From NCBI GenBank assembly GCA_027924585.1, contig BSBM01000372.1, positions 31,924,001 to 31,988,000 of the forward strand: a DNA stretch of 64,000 bases, in the 5' to 3' direction. The stretch comes from Larix kaempferi. Its lineage: Eukaryota; Streptophyta; Pinopsida; Pinales; Pinaceae. The position numbers and the translations under genes are program-made. Position 1 is the first letter of the stretch. Each line of letters starts with the position of its first letter. The notes beneath the pieces were generated by a model. It had not been told where the DNA came from. It saw only the letters and a list, made by a program, of their open reading frames with translations, and searched no databases. This document shows positions 1 through 9,500 of this stretch, one piece after another.

Positions 1-1747
1 CACCATGTCCCGTGGGGACACTCGTATTTTGGGGACACTCGTGTCCTCGTGTCAGGTGACTTAGTATATTAGAAATGTATATATAAGTTATATATTTAAA
101 AAATTATATATTTTTAAATTTTTATGTAAGTTCTGTTTTAAAAAAATTATAAAAAATATATTCATATTGTTTGTTTCTGCTTTTCCCCTGCCATATCTGT
201 CCTGGCGTTTTAAAATCTGGTGGATCCATATCAAAATCCTGGTAGCCTAGGGTCTTTAGGACAACAGATATATTCAGCTGGTACAGGAGTATCTTAATGA
301 TTACTGTTGTAAGTGATTCATGTAAGTGACAGCTCTTAGGGTTTACTGGTAGTGATCTGTCGTGAATAGCTGTATAGAGTTGGCCAAGTGATAGTTTGTC
401 TTAATGATAGTGGCCATTAAGACTGTGTTGAAGCATCTATTATAAATGTGATGAGGTAGAGAAGGGAGTGGATTCTTGTTCTATGTTGCTCATAGGTGGG
501 TTAGATGGGCTGATCAGGGATCTGTGTGGAGTCTTGCTGAGTTCTTGGGGCATAGGACGGCTGATAGTGTGTAGGACAGCCCCCAAAACTGTGTATGGAT
601 CTGTGATTGAGTGTGAGGCTGGTCGTATGGTCTGCTGATGCAGTGGACAAATTCTGATAATCAACTTCATGAGTTTGACAGTGGGTTTTAACTTTCCTCT
701 CGGCACTCGGGTTCCCACTATAAATATGTGTCCTCATGTGGAATGTTAATGCTGTTTATGGTTTGTTCAAGTTACTGTTATTGTGTTTTCATGTACTAGA
801 CAAATGCTTTGCATTTAGTGTCCAATACTAAGAATTTACTGTTTCATGCAAGTACCAAACACATTGAGATATACGGTAATACCATTTCTTTATCAGAGAG
901 CATGTGCTAAAAAAGAGGTTGAATTTGTGTGCTACAAATATGAAGACACCAACTTGCAGATATATTCACAAAAGTGTCGAGCAGGTAGAAATTATAGAAA
1001 TTTACAGGAATGCTTGGTATACAACAAATAAAATGTTGGTTAAGATGGTGTTAAAGATGTAATGCCTATTTTAGCTTGCCACCCCACATTTATATATTTA
1101 GCAGCAAGGTCAAGTTTTTGAGTGTTTGACAAACTTAGAGGGGTCAATCCTTTTTGGGGTTAGCATACGATTGGCTTGAGGATAATACTATAGATGTCCA
1201 TTTTTTGGGTTAGCATATGTTTGGCTTGAGGATAATACTATAGCTTTCCATTTTTGGGATGGATTTTGGATGCAATTCAAATCATACATGTTTTATTTGT
1301 GTTTTCTCATGCGTGTGCTCTGAAAAATCTAACATCTGTTACCATTTTGAGATTAAGCAGAAAAACAGCTGTAGTCCCTATAACTAGCATAAAGCATAAG
1401 AACTAGAAGTCAGACCTGAAACTAAAAAGATCATATTCTGAAATAGGAAAGCAGATGCCAATGACATTAAAACAATGGCATGAAAGGCTGGTTGATCTCA
1501 ACAGAAATTACTAATGAAGATTCATAACTGAACCAATTAATGCTTACATTAACTTTGATGCATTTTTTTGTTTTTAAATGGGAACTCATCTTTTTGATGG
1601 ACAATAAACCTGGAAACAACATGTCCCACCCTCATGCATTTAAGTGAAGAATGACACATTTTGTAATCTCCGAAATTGCCTGAAGGTTACATTAATAGCA
1701 ATAGCCGAATCCGGCAAAGCCCATGCAGGAAGGAGCATGCCTGCCAG
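1..1747. other. Left-edge non-coding DNA
   Basis: No ORF here resembles a known family; the longest are about 60-90 codons without recognisable motifs. The first 60 bases carry a short repeated GGGGACACTCGT motif (twice). The stretch ends at the target-site duplication of the copia element. If the RPT2 exons at 16858 belong to a gene that starts outside the window, this could be intron; that cannot be decided here. Confidence 0.5.
1153..1252. repeat. 50-bp tandem duplication
   Basis: Two adjacent copies of a 50-bp unit built on TTAGCATA...TTGGCTTGAGGATAATACTATAG; the second starts 50 bases after the first. They differ at a few positions. Confidence 0.8.
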
Positions 1748-1752
1748 GATTT
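1640..1752 (-). mobile_element. Possible tRNA-derived SINE, half of a copy split by copia
   Basis: If the copia element and one target-site copy are removed, 1741-1752 joins 12065 onward. On the minus strand this gives a T-arm-like hairpin: stem CCAGG/CCTGG around a 7-base loop GTCAAAT, resembling a degenerate box B. About 45 bases upstream in that orientation (near 12090-12110) is GGTCTAGCTGCAA, a loose box A. The other half lies at 12065-12160. Only the hairpin is convincing; SINE identity is inference. Confidence 0.3.
1748..1752. repeat. Copia target-site duplication, left
   Basis: GATTT immediately before the TG of the 5' LTR. The identical pentamer is at 12060-12064 directly after the CA of the 3' LTR. 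Five-base duplications are typical of Ty1-copia integrases. Confidence 0.9.
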
Positions 1753-2620
1753 TGTTCGAAAGTGGCAACAAGGAAGGTCTTCTTGCTTTGCATGTTTCCT
1801 TGCATGCAAGAAGACTTAAGTCAGGAAGCCAAATGTATTTGATGTCTTTTCCAAAGTTTAGACTTAGGAAAAGTACATAAGTGATCTAATTATTAATTGA
1901 CTTTTTGGAGTCACTTTTATAAAGTGCAAGTGAAAATAATTTAAGTGATGGCTAATCTAATCTTGGCCATTGATCTTATCAGAGGATCTCATCCATAGAT
2001 CTATATTGAGATGTTAGGTTTTTCGCTTGGCCATTGAGTTAAAAGGAGGATCGATTTGGTGGAGAGGACACACACATTGAGAAAAGAGAGAAAGAAGTTT
2101 GAGAGTGAAGTTTGCGGAGAAGAAGACGGAGGAGAAAGCATTCAGAGATCGACAGAGTGATCAGGTAGAGATAGAGGTCCGTACGGATTTGCAGAGAAAG
2201 GGCCGTACAGACTTGCAACTCAACCGTACAGCAGCTGCAGAGGAACTTGCATGTGTGAGAGGAGGCCGTATGGATTTGTCCGTACAGCTGACGCAAAGAC
2301 CGTACGAATTCCATACAGCTGACGTGGGAGGTCGTACAACTGCACAGAGGAGGTGGAATCGATTTGTATTTGTTCCATATCTTCATAATAAAATTTCTTC
2401 TCAGACTACTGCACCGGTTTTCCCATCCTGGGTTTTGTCCGGGGGTTTATACCCAAAAAGATTGTGTTCTCTCCATTGATGTGATTGATGCTATATTTCT
2501 TTCAGTATTTATTTTCCACTGCATAGTGAAGAAATCCATGTATGGTTAACTATGGCAATTGGGTTTAATTAATTAATCTGGCATACATTAACTCTAGTGT
2601 GGATTTTAAGGAAATTTACA
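1753..2620 (+). repeat. Copia 5' LTR
   Basis: 868 bases, starting TGTTCGAAAGTGGC and ending GGAAATTTACA. It contains a TATAAAG box near 1918, a cluster of CCGTAC-type motifs at about 2177-2335, and an AATAAAA signal near 2388. Relative to the 3' LTR it lacks about 70 bases between the CCGTAC cluster and the polyadenylation signal. Confidence 0.92.
1917..1924 (+). promoter_or_regulatory. LTR TATA box
   Basis: TTATAAAG lies inside the 5' LTR about 470 bases before the AATAAAA signal. The 3' LTR has the same box near 11300. The position is consistent with a retrotransposon core promoter; activity is inferred. Confidence 0.5.
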
Positions 2621-2636
2621 TAGTATCAAAGCTCTT
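2621..2636 (+). other. Primer-binding site (degenerate)
   Basis: TAGTATCAAAGCTCTT directly follows the LTR end. It differs by two transitions from the TGGTATCAGAGC consensus that pairs with plant initiator tRNA-Met, the usual Ty1-copia primer. Confidence 0.75.
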
Positions 2637-2717
2637 CTGAGCAGACTGAGAGAAAGCACTAGTTGGTTGGATAGATCAGGGGCATATCTATCCTAGGGTT
2701 TACAGGTACTATTCATT

Positions 2718-2906
2718 ATGGCCCGTACAGTTGAGAGTTGAGGATAGACTCCAGGGGGCATAGAACTTTCCTACTTGGAAAGAGAGGATCACAAGGATCC
2801 TGGATGTTAGTGATGCTGATGAGCACATTGATGACTAGAAGGTTGCTCCCACAGATCCGACAGAGTTGGCAAAGTGGAAGAAGATAGATTCCAGAGCTAT
2901 GTTGAT
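2718..2906 (+). pseudogene. Copia gag, 5' fragment
   Basis: An ATG at 2718 begins a reading that soon meets stops. In another frame, 2830-2906 encodes a gag-like segment including PTDPTELAKWKKIDSRAML, with a TAG inside. The reading is then cut by the hAT insertion and resumes after 7298. This is the N-terminal part of a copia Gag (UBN2-like). The frame change and stops show it was decaying, although their timing relative to the hAT insertion is unknown. Confidence 0.7.
2899..2906. repeat. hAT target-site duplication, left
   Basis: ATGTTGAT immediately before the left terminus CAATGTAGT. It is repeated exactly at 7291-7298 after the right terminus. Eight bases is the hAT signature length. Confidence 0.95.
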
Positions 2907-2915
2907 CAATGTAGT

Positions 2916-2977
2916 CAGACTCGGACTCGGCAAATACTCGGCTGGCCTGGGACTCGGCCGACTCGGCAAAGACTCGG
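2916..2977. promoter_or_regulatory. hAT left subterminal ACTCGG cluster
   Basis: Six copies of ACTCGG within about 60 bases just inside the left terminus. They match in inverse the CGAGT cluster at the right end. In characterised hAT elements such clusters bind transposase; that role is inferred here. Confidence 0.65.
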
Positions 2978-3298
2978 CAAATATGAAAAATATGAAAAAA
3001 ATTAAAAATGTGGTAACTTCTAAGCACAAAAAACATAGATAATGACATTTCTAATCCATATAAGTTATAAAAACAATTCTATGCAGAAATTCATAAGATC
3101 ATCTCATAAAAAATTAATAATACAACATTTGACACTTCATATTTGTATGCAAAATAGTGAACTGAAAGATGATTCCTTGAACACATTCCAAAATTGTACC
3201 AAGTTCAAATACATAGTTGATAGAACCAAGTTCAAATACATAGGTAAACATAACTAGAAAATCAAAAAAGATAGTGTCTCCAAGTCCAAACTCGATTC

Positions 3299-5555
3299 TC
3301 ATGCATGACTACGAGCAGTGGAACGCCTAGTATAGGCCCTACTAGAGCTAGTGACAACATCACTAGATGGAAAAATCAACTGTGATGCAGGTGTGTTTGG
3401 CGTTTCCATTTCAGAAAATGGTACACCAGAGGGACCCTCAGTCTCTTCATCAAGCCAAGCCAAATCAGGAGGAGCTTCATCCTCCACTACCCAATCAGAG
3501 ACTAGATCAATTTGATCCAATAAAATTGGATCCAAATCCTTTCCCCGCAACTGTTTTGTGAGCATCCGAAGGTTGTAGTATATGTAGACCAACTTCTCCA
3601 ACCTCTCATACTCCAACCTGTTGCGCTTTTTGGTGTGGATGTGCTCGAATACTGACCAATTGCGCTCACAACCTGAAGCGCTGCAAGGCTGACTCAATAT
3701 TCTGATGGCGAATTCCTGTAGTTGTGGTGTCTCAGCGCCACAATCTACCCACCATTGGGCTGTTATAAAAATAAATAAACAAAGATTACAAGTTTTGCAA
3801 TGTCAAACTTTAAAAATAAAACTAGCAAAATAAATTTTAACGAATTACAAATTGAATCTTACATGGCATTTTCTTCTCCCTGATACGTTGTGTTGAGCTA
3901 AATCCAAACATGCCATATGAGTCCTTGTACATATCTCGTTGCATATTGATCAAGTCTTGAGTTTCTTGATTGGGGTACATCCTCTCAATGCATATCATCA
4001 TACCTCTCATCACCTCAGGATCCTTTTGAATTTTAGACCCTACATTATAGAATATGCTCGGATTGAGATATGCCCCTGCTGCATGTAATGGTGAATGTAG
4101 TTGCCTATCCCACCTGGAATCAATAATATCCCATATAGGACGATATTTTGATTCATCCCCCTTATAGAAGACCTTGATGGCCTCTTTGGCCCTGTCCATC
4201 CCCTCATAAACATACCCCATTGGTGGTTTGTCACCATCCATGATCCTCAACACTCTCACAAGTGGTTCTGTCATGCTGACAATCTCAGTGACTTCCTCCC
4301 ATAAACTATCTCTACGAACAGACAAGCTCATAGCCATTGCATCTGGTTTTGTGCTGTCCTTATAATGTATCCATTCCCTACTACTAACCATCCGTCTCAA
4401 TGCTTGGTACTCATTAAGAAGGCTTTGGAGGGAGAGAAAGTTGGTTGCAAACCGTGTGACAGCAGAGCGACTGAGCTCACCTTCTGTGTGCTCTCTCATA
4501 AGACTCAGCACCCAAGCATGGTTATAAATGTACTTGGTGATTTGTTTGCACTCATGAACCACATCTTGCACCCACTCCAACTTCCCAATGTCCTCCAAAA
4601 TCAAATCTATACAATGGGCAGCACAAGGGGTCCAAAAAAGAGAAGGGTATTTTGCACAAAGCAATTTACCGGCTGCCACATAATTTGCTGCTTTGTCGGT
4701 GATTAGTTGGACAACATTTTTGGCCCCCACTTCTTCAACCACCTCTGCTAACAATGAAAATATCAGATTTGCATCTTTCACATGTGAGGATGCATCAACA
4801 GATTTCAGGAACATGGTTCCTTTAGGGCAAGCCACAAGAAAATTTATGATCGTTCTATTCCTCTGATCTGTCCACCCATCTGACAAGATTGTGCAACCTG
4901 TAAACTCCCATGAGCTTTTAATGCTCTCCAACTGTTCCTTGACACACTGCAACTCCTCATCTAGATCTTTCCCCCTAAGTGCACTGTATGAGGGGGCTTT
5001 GTATGCAGGGCCAGCGCTTGCAATAGCATCTACCATGGGCTGATAAAATGGAGACCTTGCAATGTTGAAGGATAGGTTGTCATGGTACCAAAACCTCCTC
5101 ACTGCCATATCTGCCTCCTTCCTTTTCCTTTCATTAAAGCTGTCCAAGGTTGGTTGAGATCCCGGGGTCGTACGAGGAAGGATGAAATGAGAGGTGATAG
5201 ATGGACTTCCTGCAACACCTGGTGCAAAACTTGATGAACAACTACCTGGGGGTCCCATTGGAGATCTGCCCATCCTTGCAGTTTCAAACCTCAGCCTAGA
5301 TCTTTTGGCATTTTGGTCTTTGATGATTTCCAAAACAACGTTCATTTCCGCTGTGACTTCTTCAGGGCAGCCATCACAAACTATGACATCTTTGCACACA
5401 ACTCGAGCTAAGTGGTGTTTTAACCTGTTTATGCCCCCATACATAGTCGTTGGACAGTACTTGCACTTGACTTGATTGTCTTGCCCTGGGACCACCCGGA
5501 CACAATGTTCCCATGCTTTATCAAGAGCCTTTCCAGATTTCCCCTTAGGTGCCAT
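3299..5555 (-). CDS. hAT transposase (zf-BED, DUF659, hAT dimerisation domain)
   Basis: I read two exons, 5555-3863 and 3759-3299. The donor is CCAT|GTAAG, the acceptor AACAG|CCCAATGG, and the intron 103 bases. The spliced product is about 717 residues. Residues 1-60 hold a BED zinc finger (CKYC...RLKHHLA). The middle is a DUF659/RNase H-like core with the first catalytic Asp in LSDGWTD, a second Asp in LITDKAANY and the hAT motif PCAAHCIDL. The spliced junction reads into WWVDCG and then SGCERNWSVF, the conserved C-terminal block holding the catalytic Glu and Trp. The start follows from the MAPKGKSGKALDKAWEH leader before the finger. There are no stops or frameshifts. The protein would excise and reinsert the element in the nucleus. 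Confidence 0.93.
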
Positions 5556-5636
5556 GGATGACGATCTGAGTGGAAAAAGTTAAAAACAATTAAAATGAAA
5601 TTTTATTTAATGAATTAAAATTAAATGTAACTTGTT

Positions 5637-5867
5637 AAATTAAATTAAATTTGTTAAGTTGTTTTTTTATTTCAACTTTTATTTTCATTTTTTAATGGTT
5701 TGGCCTTGGCATGCTGCGGCCATGACTGCCTACAAGGCATGTAGGCTGCCACTGGGCAGCCTACATGCCTGTAGGCAGTCATGGCATCAGCATGCCAAGG
5801 CCAAACAATTTAAAAATGAAAATAAAACTTAAAATAAAAAAAACAACTTAACAAATTTAAAAAATTA
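5637..5867. repeat. Large palindrome 1 upstream of the hAT transposase
   Basis: Near-perfect inverted repeat of about 115 bases per arm. Its GC-rich centre (about 5698-5806, arms carrying TGGCCTTGGCATGCTG and CATGACTGCCTACA) pairs closely, and the AT-rich flanks also pair. The loop is only a few bases. It begins about 80 bases upstream of the transposase ATG. Confidence 0.85.
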
Positions 5868-5922
5868 AAAAACAAAATTCAAATAAATTTATAATTTTCT
5901 TATGTTTTTGAGATTTGTTTTA

Positions 5923-6243
5923 AATTTCATTTTCAATTTTGTATTTGATTTTTTTTAATTTGTTAAATTTATTATTATTTTATTTTAAGTTTTTAATGGT
6001 TAAATTTCATACTCATGCCATGACTGCCTACATGCATGTAGGCTGCCACAGTGGCATCCTACAGGCTGCCACAGTGGCATCCTACAGGCTGCCACAGTGG
6101 CATCCTACAGGCTGCCCAGTGGCAGCCTACATGCCTTGTTGGCAGTCATGGCAGCAGCCAAAAGAAACCATTAAAAACTTAAAATAAAAAAATAAACTTA
6201 ACAAATTCAAAAAACTCAAATACAAAATTGAAAATGAAATTTA
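5923..6243. repeat. Large palindrome 2 with a triplicated 24-bp core
   Basis: Outer AT-rich arms (5923-6045 and about 6140-6243) pair with each other and share the CATGACTGCCTACA motif of palindrome 1. The centre carries three tandem copies of a 23-24 bp unit, GGCTGCCACAGTGGCATCC. The shared core suggests both palindromes derive from one foldback sequence. Confidence 0.8.
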
Positions 6244-6310
6244 AAAAAAATCTCAAAAACATAAATTAACATAAAAAATTCAAATTTCAAATATATATGT
6301 TATTAACTTA

Positions 6311-6456
6311 TTATGTTTTAAATTTTAATTTTATATATGTTTTTTTTAAGTTTTAATTTTAATTTTTAAATTACAATGTAATATATGATTACATATATTA
6401 CATTGTAATTTAAAAATAAAAATTAAAACTTAAAAAAACATATCTAAAATTAAAAT
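6311..6456. repeat. AT-rich palindrome 3
   Basis: Arms of about 70 bases meet at TACAATGTAATATATG / CATATATTACATTGTA. The sequence is almost entirely A/T. With the two preceding palindromes it makes an 800-base run of hairpin-forming DNA. Confidence 0.8.
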
Positions 6457-7112
6457 TTAATACATAAAATAGCATATATAAAATTTAATAACATTTATAA
6501 AAATTAAAATAGCATAATATAAAACATAATAAAAAACATATATTATTAATAACATATATAAAATTTAAAACATTTATAAAATTTAGATTTAAAACATATA
6601 TAAAATATACATTTTCAACAGCATTAAAATAAATAAATAAATACTAAATGTCGACCAACCTGATGGCTGGCAGCTGATGTCGATGGCAGCTGATGTCGAG
6701 ATGGCAGCTAATGTCGAGCAACGGGAGCAACGGTAGCAGGTAGCAGGTAGTAGGTAGCAGGCAGCGTCTCTGTAAAACCCAGCAGCGTCGAGTGTCGACC
6801 AAACTCCGGAACCGAGCACCCAGCAGCGTCTCTGTAAAACAACAGAAGCGACGCCTCTCGACTCTCTTCAAACGTAGCAACTCTAACCCTCAACTCGGAA
6901 ATCAACTTGGAAAACACTATGAACCCTCAACTCGGAACTCACGAACTCTCACGGCTCACTCTCAGTCACTTCGCGGCTTACTATGAGTGGAGGAGGACCC
7001 CGAACGCCTTCTTAAAGGCTCAAAACCGATGCCAAACTTTCGCGCCATTCTTTTGGCGCCAATATGAAACCCCGCGGTGGTAAAATACGGCCCATTAACT
7101 GCCACGATGGAT

Positions 7113-7280
7113 GGAAAACCGGACGACGAGTATCAGCGAGTCTTGGACGAGTATCCACGAGTTTGCCGAGTTTCAACGAGTCTGCCCTAAACCCGCGAGT
7201 GCCGAGTTAGGGCTCCGAGTCTGCTCCGGTTATGCGGCTGGCAGTTGACTCGGCCAGACTCGCGAGTCTTGGCCGAGTGA
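7113..7280. promoter_or_regulatory. hAT right subterminal CGAGT cluster
   Basis: About a dozen CGAGT (ACTCG on the other strand) motifs in 170 bases just inside the right terminus, mirroring the left cluster. These are probable transposase-binding repeats. Confidence 0.65.
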
Positions 7281-7290
7281 AACTACATTG

Positions 7291-7298
7291 ATGTTGAT
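7291..7298. repeat. hAT target-site duplication, right
   Basis: ATGTTGAT, identical to 2899-2906. Confidence 0.95.
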
Positions 7299-7862
7299 CA
7301 TCTTGTATGGGGTGAAGGACCACATAGTTCCTCACCTGTCTGGGAAGAAGATTGCATTAGAGATGTGGAAGGATTTGGAAAGTCTTTACCAAAGCAAGAA
7401 CAAAAATCGGAATATGGTGTTACAAGAGAGATTGCGTAGCACCAGGATGGCCAAGGGTGAAGGAGTGGTGCCTTTTCTTACAAGGCTCACACAGATCGAG
7501 ATGAGCTTGGAGCAATGGGCTCTAAGACTAAGGATGAGGAGCTAGTTCATATAGCTCTCAATGGCTTTTCTAAGCCATGGGACGTCTTTGTTAAAGGTGT
7601 GGTGGCTAGGGAGAAGCTCCTCGACTGGCAGAGATTGTGGGATGACTTCGTGCAGGAAGAGACCCGTATGGGTCAAGGTTCAGGTTCATCCAGCGGTGCC
7701 CCACAGATCGTGGATGAAGAGGCTCTAGCCTTAGCGAGCAAAGGCAAGGGGAAGGCAAAGAAGAAGAAAGGTGGAAAGAAGAACTTGGACATGTCAAAAG
7801 TCAAGTGGTTCATATGCCACAAGCATGGACACTTTGCTTCCTAGTGCCCAGAGAGGAAAAAA
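7291..7862 (+). pseudogene. Copia gag, 3' fragment with zinc knuckle
   Basis: Gag reading resumes after the hAT insertion with ILYGVKDHIVPHLSGKK and runs to about 7515. It then continues in another frame (LVHIALNGFSKPWDVFVKGV) through a lysine-rich stretch to a zinc knuckle at about 7806-7848. The knuckle is broken twice: the first Cys reads Trp (TGG), and a TAG lies between the His and the last Cys. In a working element this protein would form the capsid and bind RNA. The upstream part is at 2718-2906. Confidence 0.85.
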
Positions 7863-7877
7863 AAGAACAACACACGG

Positions 7878-8324
7878 ATGGCAGGTTCAACAGAGGTGGA
7901 TGACTTCAACAAGAGTTTTGACGAGGACTTTTGCTTGATAGCTTGCATGGCAAGCTCCATCAACAACAACATCTGGTATGTGGATAGCGATGCATCTTGT
8001 CACATGACAGGACATAGATCGTTCTTCAAGAGCTTGCAGGAGGGTGGAGTAAATCTCCATATTGAGTTAGGAGATGATACACGGTATCAGGCGCAAGGTG
8101 TTGGTACTGTTTCGTTTCAGAGGGAATATGGAAAGCCCATCAACTTTGCTAATGTGTTATATGTCCCAGGGATGACGGAGAATCTCATATCAGTTTCCAC
8201 ACTAGAAGACAAGGGTTTTCTAGTGAATTTCCGGGACAGGAAAGTATATATCAAGCCACATGGGTTAGATCAGAGATTGGATAGGATGATTGGGGTTCGT
8301 AGTGAGAAGGTTTACAGACTATAG
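7878..8324 (+). pseudogene. Copia protease region
   Basis: The segment contains the pre-integrase protease block: WYVDSDASCHMTGHRSFF at about 7975-8028. Copia proteases carry D-S-G-A; here Gly has become Asp, which should abolish activity. Downstream, NFANVLYVPGMTENLISVS is the conserved block after the catalytic site. It ends in TAG at 8322-8324. It lies in the same polyprotein region as gag upstream and integrase downstream. Confidence 0.85.
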
Positions 8325-8339
8325 TTTGAGCCTGCAAAG

Positions 8340-9500
8340 TCTCGGGTCAGTAGCAGCAGTTGTGATGGTGAGTTATGGCATAGGAGGATGGCACACTTAC
8401 ATCATGGTGCACTGAGGCATCTGAGATAGGCAGTTATTGAAGTTCGTTCAGTACAAGAGGAGAAGCACAACCACTGCAAGGGTTGTGCGTTGGGGAAGAA
8501 CATCAGGAGACCTTTCCTACATAGTGAGCACAAGTCTGAGGGGGCCTTAGACTTGGTGCATTCGGATGTATGCGGATCGATGAGTGTATGCGGATCGATG
8601 AGTGTCCACTCTTTCAGTGGTTACATTTATTGTGTCACTTTCATTGATGACTATTCTAGGAAGACCTAGATCTATTTCTTGAAGACCAAGTCATAGGTCT
8701 TCGAGTGTTTCTGAGAGTTTAAGACTCTCGTGGAAAACCAGACAAGGAGGAAGATTCAGATATTGAGGACTGACAACGGTGGTGAGTACATCGGTAGAGA
8801 GTTCATGGAGTACTGTGCATCGGAGGGGATCAAGAAGGAACACACTGTTCCTCACATCCCTCAGCAGAATGGAGTGGCAGAGAGGAAGAATAGGACACTG
8901 GTGAGTGCAACCAAGGCCATGCTATTTGATCAGGGATTACCTCTATTCCTATGGGCTGAGGCATTTCATACTGCAGTATATGTCCAGAATAGGTGTCCCC
9001 ACACAACATTGGGGAGGAAGACACCTGAGGAGGTATTCACAGGTACTAGACCAGATGTGAGTCACTTACGCATATTTGGGAGTATCTGCTATTGTCACAT
9101 TCATGCTGACACTAGGAAGAAGCTGGATCCTTCTGGAGAGAAGGGGCTTCTAGTTGGTTATAGTGAGACTTTCAAGGCTTATAGAGTATATGTCCCAGCT
9201 CGCAAGAGGATCATTGTGGGCAGTGATGTCCAGTTTGATGAGGATAGAGCCTTGAGAAGATCTATGGACTTACCAACACAGGAGCAGCCAGTTGAGGACT
9301 CGAGAGTCAAGTTGGAGGAGTTACAGGTACAAACACAAAACACAGGGTCTAGTAGTCAGAGGGAGTCAAGTGGACAGGATCCTCCTATCATTGATGTGGA
9401 GGATGAGCAGCAGCAGGAGGAGGATATCCAGCAGCCGCAACAAGTAGACACTAGGTCACGACCTAGGTGGTACAGGTCCACTGCTCAGGATTCTAGGTAG
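8340..9500 (+). pseudogene. Copia integrase region
   Basis: An HHCC-type zinc-binding region (WHRRMAHLHH...HCKGCALGK, about 8370-8500) is followed by the DDE core. The first Asp is in LVHSDVCG (near 8561), the second in RTDNGGEYIG (near 8770) and the Glu in NGVAERKNRT (near 8881). Several TAG/TGA stops interrupt 8400-8730, some in place of Trp or Gln codons. An 18-bp tandem duplication (TGCGGATCGATGAGTGTA) sits at about 8568-8604. From 8730 to 9500 the frame is open, including the C-terminal GKKGL-type region (here GEKGLLVGYSE). Confidence 0.88.

Larger units (their letters stand above)
2907..7290 (-). mobile_element. Complete hAT DNA transposon with intact transposase, nested in copia
   Basis: Termini are CAATGTAGT at the left and ACTACATTG at the right: a 9-base perfect inverted repeat, extended by ACTCGG after three mismatches. 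Perfect 8-bp duplications flank it. Both subterminal regions carry many ACTCG/CGAGT motifs, as expected of hAT transposase-binding sites. Inside, on the minus strand, lies a two-exon transposase gene without stops. Three large palindromes occupy the interval between the transposase start and the right end. The element sits in copia gag, so it is younger than the copia insertion. All visible parts needed for autonomy are present; mobility itself is inference. Confidence 0.95.

Noticed and set aside
440-737. Overlapping minus-strand ORFs of 92 and 78 codons
   Set aside because: No family resemblance, different frames overlapping, no promoter or splice context; expected by chance.
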